Part shown: piece by piece, positions 8,141 to 17,644 of the stretch
How the letters are laid out: the number at the start of each line of letters is the position of its first letter
Position numbering within the stretch: the first letter of the stretch is position 1
Source: Novosphingobium acidiphilum DSM 19966
GTDB taxonomy: Bacteria > Pseudomonadota > Alphaproteobacteria > Sphingomonadales > Sphingomonadaceae
Assembly (NCBI RefSeq): GCF_000429005.1
Contig: NZ_AUBA01000007.1
Location: 1 to 64,000 of the forward strand
Reading direction: 5' to 3'
DNA: 64,000 nucleotides
Program-made: the position numbers and the translations under genes
Notes under the pieces: generated by a model
Told to the model about the DNA's origin: nothing
What the model saw: only the letters and a program-made list of their open reading frames with translations
The model's database searches: none

Positions 8141-11100
8141 TCAATAATCCTTGCTGAACTTCAGACTGGCCGATTCATCGTACAGCGTCGACACGGTTCC
8201 CAGCAGTGACAGCCACCGCGTCAGCCGGAATTCGATCGATGTGGCATTGTAACCATGCCCGTCGGTCACCAATTCGACATAGAACCTGCGACCCAGGTAT
8301 TTGCCCACGGCCAGCGCGGTGCCGCGCCCGATGGTGGGATCGGCGCTGAGCACGCGCAGCCGGTCAAGCCCGATCGCACTGCGCAGCTTGTTGATCGGAT
8401 CAAGCCCCCCGCCCCCGCGCAGCGCCGCCAGGGCAGACGCCAGTTGCACCGCTTCGGGCGCGGAAATCTGCGTGATCGAGCTGCCGAACAGGATCCGGCT
8501 GAGCAGTTCTTCTTCGGGCAGTGCCGGCGTCGAGGCAAAGCTGATCTGCGGCTTTTGCGCCGATCCTCCGATAGTGATCGTTGCCGAAATGTCGTTGGCA
8601 TCGCCTGTTGCGATGATATCGAGCTGCGGATCGATCGGGGTTTCGCCGTTGAACCGGATGCGCCCGCGGGTCAGATCGAACCGTTTGCCGGCAAATTCGT
8701 AACTGCCCCTGATCACCTCGGCGCTGCCGAAAATCTGCGGCGTGGTGGTATCCCCGCGCAAATGCACATCGGTCTGCCATTCGCTTTCCAGCCCCATGCC
8801 GTGCACATCGATACGGTTGGCCCCCACGGCATCGATCAGCAGCTTCCACGGCGCGCCGCGCGCCGCGGGCGGTGCGACATCGAGCGGCGTATTGCGTTCG
8901 GTCACCGCGATCACCGGCAGGCTTTGCACCGCGCTGGTGCGGCCCAGCACCCAGCGCGCGCGATCGATATGCAGGCGGCCGGCCACCGTCCCTGCGTGCC
9001 CGTCGGACACGATACGCATCGGGCCGGTAATCGTTGCCCCCATTTCAGGTCGATTGACCAGTTCGGCATTGGTGGCGCCCAGGCGCAGATCGATCTTGGG
9101 CTTTTCGCTCGACACATCGCTGAAATCGATCGAACCGCTGCCGGCGACATGCCCGCCATTGGGCGCGGTACCCGACACATGCGCCAGCGACAGATGCGTG
9201 CCGTTGAAACTTCCGGCCAGGTCGATCGCCTTGATATCGGACCCGCTGATCGCGCTTTGCGCGCGCAAGTTGTGGCTGATCACTGCGCCGCTCAACACCG
9301 GGGCGTCAAGCGATCCGCGGACATCGGCCGCAACACCGATCGGCCCGGTCAGGTCAAAGGCATCGATCGCGGCAAGCCGCCACAGCGCATCGGCGGGCCC
9401 GGCAAAGCGCAATTGACCGTGCAAGGTCCCGGCGCGCAGCCGATCGATCATCGATCCGCCGCGCGGCAGATCGGCAATCAGCGCCTGCAACCGCATGCGC
9501 GGCACGGTGCCTTCGCGCGCCACCGCGCGCACCTGCAGCGCGCGCGCATCCAGTTGCCCGACCAGCGCCAGATCGAGCGGACGCGACGTCAGCACCAGCC
9601 CCGAACGGGTCAGCCCCATCACCGACAGCGCAGCATGGCCCTCGGGTACCCCGGTGTGATCGTTGCGATAATCGATCACGCCCGAGGCATAGCCCCCCAG
9701 CCCCAGATCGGCATAGACGATATCAAGCGTTGACAGCGGCATGCGTGACACCGCCAGATGCATATCGGTCGGCCCATTGCCCAGCCGCCCGCTGGCAATG
9801 ACCGCGCCGCTGCCGAAATTGATCTGGCTGGGTTGCAGGCGCCAGCCGTCACCATCGCGGTTCAGGACCGCACGGCGCGGCATGGTGATCGTATTGCCTG
9901 CATAATCCCCTGCCAGAAAGGCGCTGATCCGATCGGGCGTAAACGCGGCCGTACCCTGCAGCGCCAGCCGCGTGCCGCGGCGCCCGGCAAGCGACGCGGT
10001 GATCGAGCCGGCGCCATTGACCAGCGACCCGTCGGCCATCAGCCGTCCGATGAAAAGATTGCCGACCGACAGTCCCTGGGCCTTCAACGATCCGTTGATC
10101 GCGGTGCTGTCATGCGCAAACCGCGCATTGAGCGTCAGATCGGCAAGTCCCACCGTGATCGGCCGATCCCCGTCAAACCGTGCGGCGCGCGCCTTGAGCA
10201 CGGCGCTGACCGCCTGCCCGGCAGTGCTGCCCGCCAGATGGATTGTGCCATCGATCCCGCCGCCCGCCAGCGCCAGATCCCCGTCAAGCCCGGCCGGGGC
10301 CAGCGCCAGATTGCCGCTGATCCGGGTGTTGAACACGCGCGCATTGCTCAGCGTGATCCGCGATGGATCGTTGCCATCGCCCGCCGGTGGCGCGGCAATA
10401 TCGAGCGTGGCGGCAATCGGCCCAAGGCGTGAGGCGGCCCCTGCCACCACGCGATAACCGCCCGGGGTACCAGTCAGATCAAGTGCCAGCGCCTTGATCC
10501 CCGCGGCGGGGAACGGGTCGGCAAAATGAGCCTGCCCGCTGGTGCCCGATCGATCGACCGCCAGATGCGCGTCAAACGCGCCATAGTCGGCGTGATGCCC
10601 TTCGACCATCGCGGTCAGATCATGGCCCGGGCCATAGCTGCCCCTTGCGGTGGCGGTGACACTGGTCGAGGCAATCTGCATTCCGGGCACCACCAGCGCG
10701 CGATGCGCACCCCAATGCAGGCTGCCCGATACCCGCGCATGATCGCCTGCAAACGCGGTCAATCCGGCAGTCTGGAATTGGGCGACATTTCCGGCGTAAT
10801 TGACCGCCAGCGTCCACGGCACGCGGTATCCGAAGGCCAGCACGCCTTTGCCCGTGCCGTCCACGCGGCCGACGTGCGGCAGGTCCACCGCGCGCGCATC
10901 GACCCGCCCGGCCAGCGCGTAGGCGGCGCGGCGCAGATCGCCCTTGAGCGCCAGATTGGCCGTCAATCCGCGCCCTGTCACCCGCCAGCCATCGCCCGAC
11001 AGGCTGGTTGCATCGATCCGCAGCGATCCGTTGAGTTGCCCCCCCGCCAGCCGTTCATCAAGCCACGGCGTGCCGGTATCCACGTGCTGCGCCCTGACCA

Positions 11101-12355
11101 TCAGCGGCACGGTCAGCGCGAAGCCATGCCAGCGCGCAACGCCCGCCGTATGCAGGCCGGTCAACCGTGCCAGTCCGGTGTCGAGCCGGGTAACGGTCAG
11201 ATCGTGCGTGATCGCCAGATCGCCAAACGCGCCGTCCAGCCGCGCGGTCATCCGCGCGGGGCCCGGATGCACCGCATCGCGAAACGCCGCCGGCAGCAAT
11301 TCGGGGCGGACCAGCGCGATGCCCAGTGTCAGCGCTTCGGCGCGGTTGCGCACCAGATCGACCGCGCCCAGGCCATCGACCTGGCCCAGCGCATTGGCAG
11401 CATGCAACCGCCCGTTGAGCACGCCCCCCGCAAACGTTCCGGCATATGTCAGGTCCAGCCGATCGCCGCCCAGTTGCGTGACCAGCCCCCCCATCGCCGC
11501 CGACGGACGCGCCAGCGCGTTCAGCCGATAATGCCCGGCGCGGTTGTCCAGCTGTCCATCGATCAGCCGGTGCCCGTCAGCCTCGGCCAGAAAGGTGCCA
11601 TGCCACCGGGAAAACCGCCCTGCCCCGCCGATTTGTGCCGTAATCGTGTGATGCACCCCGCTTAGCGCCGACAGCAATCCGCCCTCGGGCGCGTGGTAAT
11701 CAAGGTGCAGCGCGAATGTGTCGCGATCCGGTTCGCTGTCGAGGTTCAGCGAAAGGCGGTCGCGCCCGCCCAGCCGTCCGTCGCACGCCACGACCACGCG
11801 CCCGTCGTGGACCTGGGCCTGCGCGGTCAGATCGATGCGCCGCCGCGCGCCGGCCAGCCCGGGCGCCACGGTCAGCCCGTCCACGCTCAGCCGATCGATC
11901 CGGATATCGAAATCGGGCAGGATCGGTGCGTTCGGATCGGAAGGATTGAGCCGGGGCTCGCGCAGCAGCAGCCCGCGATGCAGTGCCAGATCGCGGATGT
12001 CCAGACCACCGCCCAGCCCCAGCGCCAGCCGCAACGCGGGCAACGGCCGCCAGTCCAGATTGACATCGGGCACAGTCAGGAACCGCCCCTGCGGATCGGA
12101 CAGCACCACATTGTGCAATTGCGCTGCGCCATACAGCGATCCGTCGATCCGCCCGATGGTTATGCCAAGCCCGCTTTGCAGGCGCAGCGCCGCAACCCGG
12201 TCGGCCACCAGCCGATGGCCCAGTGGCGAATCAAGCACCAGCAACCCGAATGCGACAAGCCCGACCAGCCCAAGCAGAACCAGTCCGGCCAGCCGCAGCG
12301 TCGCCGTCTTCCACCCGCGCCGCACCGGGGCCTGATCGCTGGCTGGCTCGACCAT
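8141..12355 (-). CDS. tamB: Translocation and assembly module subunit TamB
   Basis: A 1404-residue protein with one N-terminal signal anchor (about 18-43, LRLAGLVLLGLVGLVAFGLL) followed by a long periplasmic region of repeated beta segments (AsmA/TamB-like) and a C-terminal TamB (DUF490) domain including GRIRFNGETPIDPQLDI, EELLSRILFG and a final LKFSKDY. TamB spans the periplasm and works with TamA in outer-membrane protein insertion and/or phospholipid transport. It starts one base inside the tamA stop (TGATG), so the pair is translationally coupled, which strongly supports the assignment. Length is within the range for alphaproteobacterial TamB. Confidence 0.93.
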   Translation of the reverse strand: MVEPASDQAPVRRGWKTATLRLAGLVLLGLVGLVAFGLLVLDSPLGHRLVADRVAALRLQSGLGITIGRIDGSLYGAAQLHNVVLSDPQGRFLTVPDVNLDWRPLPALRLALGLGGGLDIRDLALHRGLLLREPRLNPSDPNAPILPDFDIRIDRLSVDGLTVAPGLAGARRRIDLTAQAQVHDGRVVVACDGRLGGRDRLSLNLDSEPDRDTFALHLDYHAPEGGLLSALSGVHHTITAQIGGAGRFSRWHGTFLAEADGHRLIDGQLDNRAGHYRLNALARPSAAMGGLVTQLGGDRLDLTYAGTFAGGVLNGRLHAANALGQVDGLGAVDLVRNRAEALTLGIALVRPELLPAAFRDAVHPGPARMTARLDGAFGDLAITHDLTVTRLDTGLARLTGLHTAGVARWHGFALTVPLMVRAQHVDTGTPWLDERLAGGQLNGSLRIDATSLSGDGWRVTGRGLTANLALKGDLRRAAYALAGRVDARAVDLPHVGRVDGTGKGVLAFGYRVPWTLAVNYAGNVAQFQTAGLTAFAGDHARVSGSLHWGAHRALVVPGMQIASTSVTATARGSYGPGHDLTAMVEGHHADYGAFDAHLAVDRSGTSGQAHFADPFPAAGIKALALDLTGTPGGYRVVAGAASRLGPIAATLDIAAPPAGDGNDPSRITLSNARVFNTRISGNLALAPAGLDGDLALAGGGIDGTIHLAGSTAGQAVSAVLKARAARFDGDRPITVGLADLTLNARFAHDSTAINGSLKAQGLSVGNLFIGRLMADGSLVNGAGSITASLAGRRGTRLALQGTAAFTPDRISAFLAGDYAGNTITMPRRAVLNRDGDGWRLQPSQINFGSGAVIASGRLGNGPTDMHLAVSRMPLSTLDIVYADLGLGGYASGVIDYRNDHTGVPEGHAALSVMGLTRSGLVLTSRPLDLALVGQLDARALQVRAVAREGTVPRMRLQALIADLPRGGSMIDRLRAGTLHGQLRFAGPADALWRLAAIDAFDLTGPIGVAADVRGSLDAPVLSGAVISHNLRAQSAISGSDIKAIDLAGSFNGTHLSLAHVSGTAPNGGHVAGSGSIDFSDVSSEKPKIDLRLGATNAELVNRPEMGATITGPMRIVSDGHAGTVAGRLHIDRARWVLGRTSAVQSLPVIAVTERNTPLDVAPPAARGAPWKLLIDAVGANRIDVHGMGLESEWQTDVHLRGDTTTPQIFGSAEVIRGSYEFAGKRFDLTRGRIRFNGETPIDPQLDIIATGDANDISATITIGGSAQKPQISFASTPALPEEELLSRILFGSSITQISAPEAVQLASALAALRGGGGLDPINKLRSAIGLDRLRVLSADPTIGRGTALAVGKYLGRRFYVELVTDGHGYNATSIEFRLTRWLSLLGTVSTLYDESASLKFSKDY

Positions 12356-14616
12356 CAGAACGCCTGGCCCAGCGATACATAGACGCCGATCCGGCTGTCA
12401 TGCGGCGATGGATTGATCGGCGTGCCCAGATCGATGCGGATCGGTCCGAAATTGGTCTTGTACCGCATGCCCAGCCCGGCGCCGAACTTGGCCCCGCGCA
12501 TGGTGGGCGTGGGCGTGCTGCCCACCATGCCGGCATCGACAAACGGCACAACGCTCAGCGCGCCGTCAAACATGCCGGTGCGCACCCGCGCCTCGAGCGA
12601 GAATTCGGTCAGCGACAAGCCGCCGATCGGATTGTTGCTCGCATCCCTCGGGCCCACATCCTGATAGCCATAGCCACGAACCGAGGCGCCGCCACCGGCA
12701 TAAAGCCGTTGCGACGGCGCGATATTGTCGATGCTGGTGCCATTGATCGCGGCCACCCGCACGCGTTCGGCCAGGACCACAGTCCGCGACACCGGCTGAT
12801 AGGCGCTGGCATCAAGCTGGGTTGTCACATAAGAGGATCGCGGCCCGTCCTGAACCGAAATGGCAGGTGACAGCGTAACCGCCACGCGCATGCCCCGGGT
12901 CGGATCGAGCAGATTGTTGCTGGCATCAAACGCCAGTTTGGCCGGCAACGCGGCAATGAAATAGGGCACAAACGGAGCGCCGGGCGCAGACCCCGCCGCA
13001 AGCTGCTTGGTCGCGATCACCTGCACGCCCAGCGAATAGGCCCACCGTTTCTGGAACAGCAGCGTGCTCTGCTTGTCGAGGGTCATGATCGCCGACAGCG
13101 TGCGCGCATCATAGGCATCGGTGTTGAGCGACTGGGCATAGAGATCAAGGTTTATCGCCTGATCGCGCGCCATGAAATTGCTGCGACGGACGGTCACGCC
13201 GGCCAGTTGCTGGCGCGTCCCCAGAATGCCGCGCAGCCGCAGCATGCCTTCGGGCGGGAACAGGTTGCGGTCTTCCCAGCTGCCGTCGACTTCGAAACCT
13301 TCGCCGTTGGACAGGCCGATCGCGGCGCCGATGGTGTGTTGGGGGCCCTTGGTCAGCTTCACATCCAGATCGGCCACGCCCGGCGCAGTCGACGTCGGGG
13401 CCAGTGCCTCGCGCGGGGCAATCGTCACCCCGCCGACGATGCCGGTGGACAGCACCGCGCGGCGAAAATCATCGACCAGGTGCTGGTCATAGGCCCGGCC
13501 CGGGCGGAACCGCGCCATGCGCTGCAAATGGTGCGCGTTGATAAAGCCGGGCAGCGAACTGGTGATCGCGCCAAACACATATTGGCCCCCGGTCGTCACC
13601 GGCACGGCCAGATTGGCCAGTTGCGTCGCGTGATCGACATCAAGCGCCGGGTCGCCCACTTTGGCAAAGGCGTGGCCGAAATGCGTCAGCGCATCATACA
13701 GCCGCATCCGCGCCGCCAGGATTGCATCGGTCTGGGCGGGATCGCCCGGCTTCAGCGCCAGCGCGGCCACCAGCACTGCGCTGTCGGGGCTTTGCAGAAC
13801 ATCGCCAAGCGCAATCGTGCCCAGCCGATAGCGCGTGCCCGGCACCACTTCGAACCGCACCGTCGCCTGCGGCACCACCGGACCACGGGGCTTGGCCACG
13901 GGCGCGGGGGTGTCGGTGGTGGTCAGCACGCCGATCAGGTTCTGGCTGACTTCGGCGTCGTAATAGCCATAGATCCGCAAGATCTGCTGCAACAGCGCCA
14001 TATCGTCGCGCGCGCGCCGCGTCAGTTGCGCCAGATTGTCATCGCCGCGCCCCAGCGCACGCAACGACGACAGGTCGACAAAACGCGCCGATATCGCCGC
14101 CAGTTCCGGAATTGCCGTGCCGCGCGGAAACACCAGGTCGATCCCGGGTGCAGCGTGGTGGACCTCGGCATCGCCCGCCAGCGGACCGCGCCAGCCACCG
14201 CGCGGCATCGCCACATCGAGTGCGGCGCCGGCATCGCGCGCAGCATTGGCCACCGCCGCAAGATCGGCATCAGGCGTCAGCTGTTCGATCGCCGGCAGCA
14301 CAAAGCTGTCAGGCCAGGCGATCGTCAGGCCCGGTATCGGCCCCAGCGCCGCATCGGTCAGCGGCATGCCATCGGGCTGGTTCAACCAGCTGACATCGGG
14401 CAGGATCTGTGGATCGGGCGGATGGTGCGCGTCATCGGTATCGAGCGCCCAGCGCATCGGATCGGCCAGCGCGCTGTCGGGGATCAGATCGGTCAGCGCC
14501 GGATCGGTCGGCTGGGCACTGGCCGCCGGCACGGACGGCGTGGTCGCGGGCTTCGTCTGCGCTGCGGCCGCTGCCGGTATCAGCGCCAATGTCCCAACGG
14601 CCAGCCACACCTGCAT
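12355..14616 (-). CDS. tamA: Translocation and assembly module subunit TamA (Omp85 family)
   Basis: A 753-residue outer-membrane protein. The signal peptide MQVWLAVGTLALIPAAAAAQ is followed by a Pro/Asp-rich region, POTRA-type domains (about 250-420) and a 16-strand Omp85 barrel with the family pattern near its end (GGGASVRGYGYQD; GLGMRYKTNFGPIRIDLGTP) and a terminal Phe. The start at 14616 is taken because it opens the signal peptide and clears the upstream gene; the ORF extends a further 104 codons upstream but overlaps the Bpt gene. The N-terminal region between signal peptide and POTRA domains is longer than in E. coli TamA. The gene sits between the Bpt gene (13-nt gap) and tamB. Confidence 0.92.
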   Translation of the reverse strand: MQVWLAVGTLALIPAAAAAQTKPATTPSVPAASAQPTDPALTDLIPDSALADPMRWALDTDDAHHPPDPQILPDVSWLNQPDGMPLTDAALGPIPGLTIAWPDSFVLPAIEQLTPDADLAAVANAARDAGAALDVAMPRGGWRGPLAGDAEVHHAAPGIDLVFPRGTAIPELAAISARFVDLSSLRALGRGDDNLAQLTRRARDDMALLQQILRIYGYYDAEVSQNLIGVLTTTDTPAPVAKPRGPVVPQATVRFEVVPGTRYRLGTIALGDVLQSPDSAVLVAALALKPGDPAQTDAILAARMRLYDALTHFGHAFAKVGDPALDVDHATQLANLAVPVTTGGQYVFGAITSSLPGFINAHHLQRMARFRPGRAYDQHLVDDFRRAVLSTGIVGGVTIAPREALAPTSTAPGVADLDVKLTKGPQHTIGAAIGLSNGEGFEVDGSWEDRNLFPPEGMLRLRGILGTRQQLAGVTVRRSNFMARDQAINLDLYAQSLNTDAYDARTLSAIMTLDKQSTLLFQKRWAYSLGVQVIATKQLAAGSAPGAPFVPYFIAALPAKLAFDASNNLLDPTRGMRVAVTLSPAISVQDGPRSSYVTTQLDASAYQPVSRTVVLAERVRVAAINGTSIDNIAPSQRLYAGGGASVRGYGYQDVGPRDASNNPIGGLSLTEFSLEARVRTGMFDGALSVVPFVDAGMVGSTPTPTMRGAKFGAGLGMRYKTNFGPIRIDLGTPINPSPHDSRIGVYVSLGQAF

Positions 14617-14629
14617 CAGCGCGGTTGAT

Positions 14630-15439
14630 TCAGCCGGACGTGGCCGCCACCAGCGCGTCACGTCTGCGACCGGTGGCAACACGATCGATCGCATCGGCCT
14701 GTTCTGCGGGCGCAAGCCGGGTCCAGCCATCGGGGCCAAGCCGCTCCATCGGGCGAAAACGGACCTTGTACTGCATGCACGCCGATCCCTCGACCCAATA
14801 TCCCAGATAGACATAAGGCAGGCCCAGCTGGCTCGCGCGGCGGATGTGGTCAAGAATAATGTACGTGCCAAGACCTGCCCTGGTCGGATGATGGGGGTCG
14901 TAAAAACTGTAAACCATCGAAAGTCCATCCCCCTGATGGTCGGTCAGGCATGCCCCGACCAGCCGCCCGGGCGTGCCATCGGCATTGGGCTCTCGATATT
15001 CCACCACATAACTTCTTACCGGGCTATGTTCCACCATGTCGGCGAAATCGATTTCGTCCATGGCCGCCATGCCGCCGCCGGGGTGGCGCACCGCCAGATA
15101 GGCCTGCAACAGTTCATATTGTTCGGGTGTCGACCACGGTTTGCAGACACTGGCAATCAGGTCGGCGTTGTTGCGCATGGTGCGACGCTGGCTGGACGAG
15201 GCATCGAATTCGGACGCGACCACGCGCACCGAAACACACGCGGTGCAGCCAAGACAGCTGGGCCTGTAGGCAACGGTCTGGCTGCGACGAAATCCGATGC
15301 GGCTCAGCGCGTCGTTCAGCTCGGCAGAATTGTCGCCTTTGAGTTCGGTGAACACCTTGCGCTCGGTCCGGCCCGGCAAATAGGGGCACGGCATCGGGCT
15401 GGTGACGAAAAAGCGGGGAAAACGAACCGGGGCGCTCAC
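14630..15439 (-). CDS. bpt: Aspartate/glutamate leucyltransferase (Bpt/ATE family)
   Basis: A 269-residue cytoplasmic enzyme that adds an amino acid from charged tRNA to N-terminal acidic residues of proteins, making them N-degron substrates for ClpS/ClpAP. Family features are the N-terminal Cys cluster PSCLGCTACVSVRV, RTERKVFTEL near the start, SMVYSFYDP, GLGTYIILDHI and YLGYWVEGSACMQYKVRF, the GNAT-like catalytic core. The GTG at 15439 gives APVRFPRFFVTSP at the N-terminus as in relatives and has AGGAC about 12 nt upstream; the longer ORF to 15583 adds an unrelated extension. It is the first gene of the tamA-tamB block. Whether it transfers Leu or Arg cannot be settled by eye; Bpt is the usual bacterial form. 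Confidence 0.88.
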   Translation of the reverse strand: MSAPVRFPRFFVTSPMPCPYLPGRTERKVFTELKGDNSAELNDALSRIGFRRSQTVAYRPSCLGCTACVSVRVVASEFDASSSQRRTMRNNADLIASVCKPWSTPEQYELLQAYLAVRHPGGGMAAMDEIDFADMVEHSPVRSYVVEYREPNADGTPGRLVGACLTDHQGDGLSMVYSFYDPHHPTRAGLGTYIILDHIRRASQLGLPYVYLGYWVEGSACMQYKVRFRPMERLGPDGWTRLAPAEQADAIDRVATGRRRDALVAATSG

Positions 15440-15590
15440 GTGCCGTCCAATGTCCTGTGCTGCCACCGGTCGACCTTGGCCCGGTGCTGGTGCCTGCAAT
15501 GATGCCGCAGGCCACCATACAGTAAAACCCGGGTTAACCAAGATATCCGGCAAAAGACGCGATTTGTTTGGATGTGGCCGCACACAGCGC

Positions 15591-15619
15591 CCGCGCTGTC
15601 CCGGCAGGGGACAGCGCGG
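15591..15619 (-). terminator. Hairpin after threonine dehydratase
   Basis: A perfect 12-bp GC stem (15591-15602 / 15608-15619) with a 5-nt loop, 30 nt past the ilvA stop on the minus strand. There is no clear T-tract afterwards, so it may be a weak terminator or a 3'-end protecting stem. Confidence 0.55.
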
Positions 15620-15649
15620 CTCGCCCGGATTAACGCCGACGCGCCGCGA

Positions 15650-16885
15650 TCAGCCCAGTTCGACTTGTTCGATCTCGTACCCGCGCGCGCGCAGCGCCTC
15701 GACCAGGCGATCGATCTGTTCGCGGTCGCGCGCTTCGCATTCGATCTCGGCGGTCAGACCCTTGGCGGGCAACGAGGTGAAAATGCGCTGATGCCAGACT
15801 TCAAGGATATTGACCTGGTGGCGGTTGAATTCCTCGACCACCTTGAACAGCGCACCGGGACGATCCTGCAGCGTGATCCGCAACCGGCCCAGCCGGCCCG
15901 ATCGCGCCAGATCGCGCAACAGCACATTGGCCAGCAGGCGCGTGTCGATATTGCCGCCGCACAGCACGATGCCGACTTTGCGACCGGCAAAAATCTCGCG
16001 GTTGGCCATGACCGCGGCCAGGCCTGCTGCACCCGCGCCTTCGACCACGGTCTTTTCGATCTGCAACAGCAACGAAACCGCCTGTTCCAGATGCGCCTCG
16101 TCGACCAGGACGATATCGTCGACCAGGCCGGCCAGCGCCGCCGAGGTGAATTGGCCCGGTTCCTTGACCGCGATCCCTTCGGCCAGCGTATCGCCGCCGC
16201 ACGGCAGATCCTGATGCTTCAGTTTGTTGAACATCGATGGAAACAGCCGCGCCTGCACCCCGATCAGCCCGATCGCCGGGTTGATCCCGCGCGCCGCCGT
16301 GCCCATGCCGGTCAACAGCCCGCCGCCACCGATCGGCACCGCCAGCATGTCAAGATCGGGCACGTCTTCCAGCATTTCCAGCGCGACGGTGCCCTGCCCC
16401 GCGGCAACATGGGGATGGTCGAACGGGTGGACGAACGTCAGGCCCAGCTCGGTTTCCAGCAATCGCGCGTGCGCATAGGCGTCATCAAAGGTTTCGCCTT
16501 CAAGCACGACTTTGCCGCCGACGCTTTCGGTCTGGGTGATCTTTACCGTGGGTGTGGTGCGCGGCATCACGATCGTGACCGGCACGCCCAACCGGGTGCC
16601 ATGATACGACAGGCCCTGCGCGTGATTGCCGGCCGAGGCCGCGATCACCCCGCGCTGGCGCTGTTCGTCTGACAACAACAGCAGCGCGTTCAGCGCGCCG
16701 CGCTCCTTGTAGGCGGCGGTGAACTGCAGGTTTTCGAATTTCAGCCAGATGTCTGCGCCGGTAATCGCGCTCAGCGTCTTGCTGTGCAGCGTGGGCGTGC
16801 GCACGACATGCCCGGCAATGCGCGCCGCAGCAGCGCGCACATCATCGAGCGACAGGCCGGAGGCCGTAAGGGCAGTTGCGTTCAT
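15650..16885 (-). CDS. ilvA: Threonine ammonia-lyase with ACT domain
   Basis: A 411-residue fold-type II PLP enzyme that deaminates threonine to 2-oxobutyrate, the first step towards isoleucine. Lys60 in FTAAYKERGAL is the Schiff-base lysine, SAGNHAQG binds the substrate carboxylate and the Gly-rich VPIGGGGLLTGMG binds the PLP phosphate. A single ACT domain closes the protein (about 330-405, LQDRPGALFKVVEEFN), the arrangement of the short TdcB-like/ACT form and not of E. coli IlvA with its two regulatory lobes. The ACT domain suggests allosteric control by an amino acid. The VanZ-like gene lies 10 nt upstream in the same direction. Confidence 0.92.
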   Translation of the reverse strand: MNATALTASGLSLDDVRAAAARIAGHVVRTPTLHSKTLSAITGADIWLKFENLQFTAAYKERGALNALLLLSDEQRQRGVIAASAGNHAQGLSYHGTRLGVPVTIVMPRTTPTVKITQTESVGGKVVLEGETFDDAYAHARLLETELGLTFVHPFDHPHVAAGQGTVALEMLEDVPDLDMLAVPIGGGGLLTGMGTAARGINPAIGLIGVQARLFPSMFNKLKHQDLPCGGDTLAEGIAVKEPGQFTSAALAGLVDDIVLVDEAHLEQAVSLLLQIEKTVVEGAGAAGLAAVMANREIFAGRKVGIVLCGGNIDTRLLANVLLRDLARSGRLGRLRITLQDRPGALFKVVEEFNRHQVNILEVWHQRIFTSLPAKGLTAEIECEARDREQIDRLVEALRARGYEIEQVELG

Positions 16886-16895
16886 GGCAGTCGCC

Positions 16896-17291
16896 CTAGT
16901 GCAAAGTCGCGTGATTGGAAACGGCCTTGCGCGCCCCGCGCCACACGGTCAGCACGGCCGCCATCACCAGGATCGCAAGGGTGTCGGCAATCCAGTCGCG
17001 AATATCGCAATCGCGATGCAGCGAAGGGATCGACTGGGTTACCTCGATCAGCGCCCCCAGAAACGACAGCCGCTCGGCAATGCGCAGCCGGGGTGCTGTT
17101 GGAAAGGCAAAGTCGGCCAGCAGGGTCAGCGTGGCAAACGCCAGCATATGTTCGAACTTGTCGCCAAACCGGTCGATCGGCAGGCGCGGCGGATGCGGCA
17201 GCAAGGCCATGGTGACCGCCACCACCAACGCCAGCCAGAACAAAGTCATGGCCACAGCGCGCACCAGGCGCATTTTTTCCGAGTGCGTCAT
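16896..17291 (-). CDS. VanZ-like small membrane protein
   Basis: A 131-residue protein with about four hydrophobic segments. Between them lie DKFEHMLAFATLTLLADFAF and ERLSFLGALIEVTQSIP followed by RDCDIRDWIADTLA, the pattern of VanZ-like proteins (K-x-x-H-x-x-x-F; E-x-x-Q; R-x-x-x-x-D-x-x-A-N/D). Some relatives affect glycopeptide resistance or surface polymers, but most have no known role. The ATG at 17291 gives a short basic N-terminus; another ATG six codons later is equally possible. It is followed by ilvA in an apparent operon, with no obvious functional link. Confidence 0.7.
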   Translation of the reverse strand: MTHSEKMRLVRAVAMTLFWLALVVAVTMALLPHPPRLPIDRFGDKFEHMLAFATLTLLADFAFPTAPRLRIAERLSFLGALIEVTQSIPSLHRDCDIRDWIADTLAILVMAAVLTVWRGARKAVSNHATLH

Positions 17292-17644
17292 ACTGCGCGC
17301 GCCAGGCCGTAAATTCATAAATGCCACCATCAAGGTTTGGGGCCACAAGGCCCAGCGCAAGGATAAAGCGCGCAGGAATATGTCAATGTTTCAGGCCCGA
17401 TCGACGCTGCGATGGGCCGTTTGGGTCAAACCCCCCGGGGGCGCCACAGTGGCGTCCTTCTCGGCCCTCTGCGCGATCGCAAAGGCAACCAGCCTTCGCT
17501 TCGCGGGCCAGGAACCGACATGTTCGCCATTCTGCTGCCTCGGTGGTGGGATTTGTGCGTTTGCGGCCTAAAGCATCCTGCCTGATTGGGAAATGATCAA
17601 TGATGGTCTGGCGCCGCGTGGATTTCAGGCTAAACACCACGGCC
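17292..17644. other. Intergenic region between divergent genes
   Basis: A 353-nt gap between the divergent VanZ-like and dehydrogenase genes. Several short ORFs cross it in all frames, but none has a ribosome site, family resemblance or conserved-looking composition. It presumably holds the two divergent promoters; no clear -35/-10 pair was found. Confidence 0.4.

Noticed and set aside
8255..9733. A 492-codon plus-strand ORF inside tamB
   Set aside because: Antisense to tamB with low-complexity Arg/Gln/His composition; not a gene.
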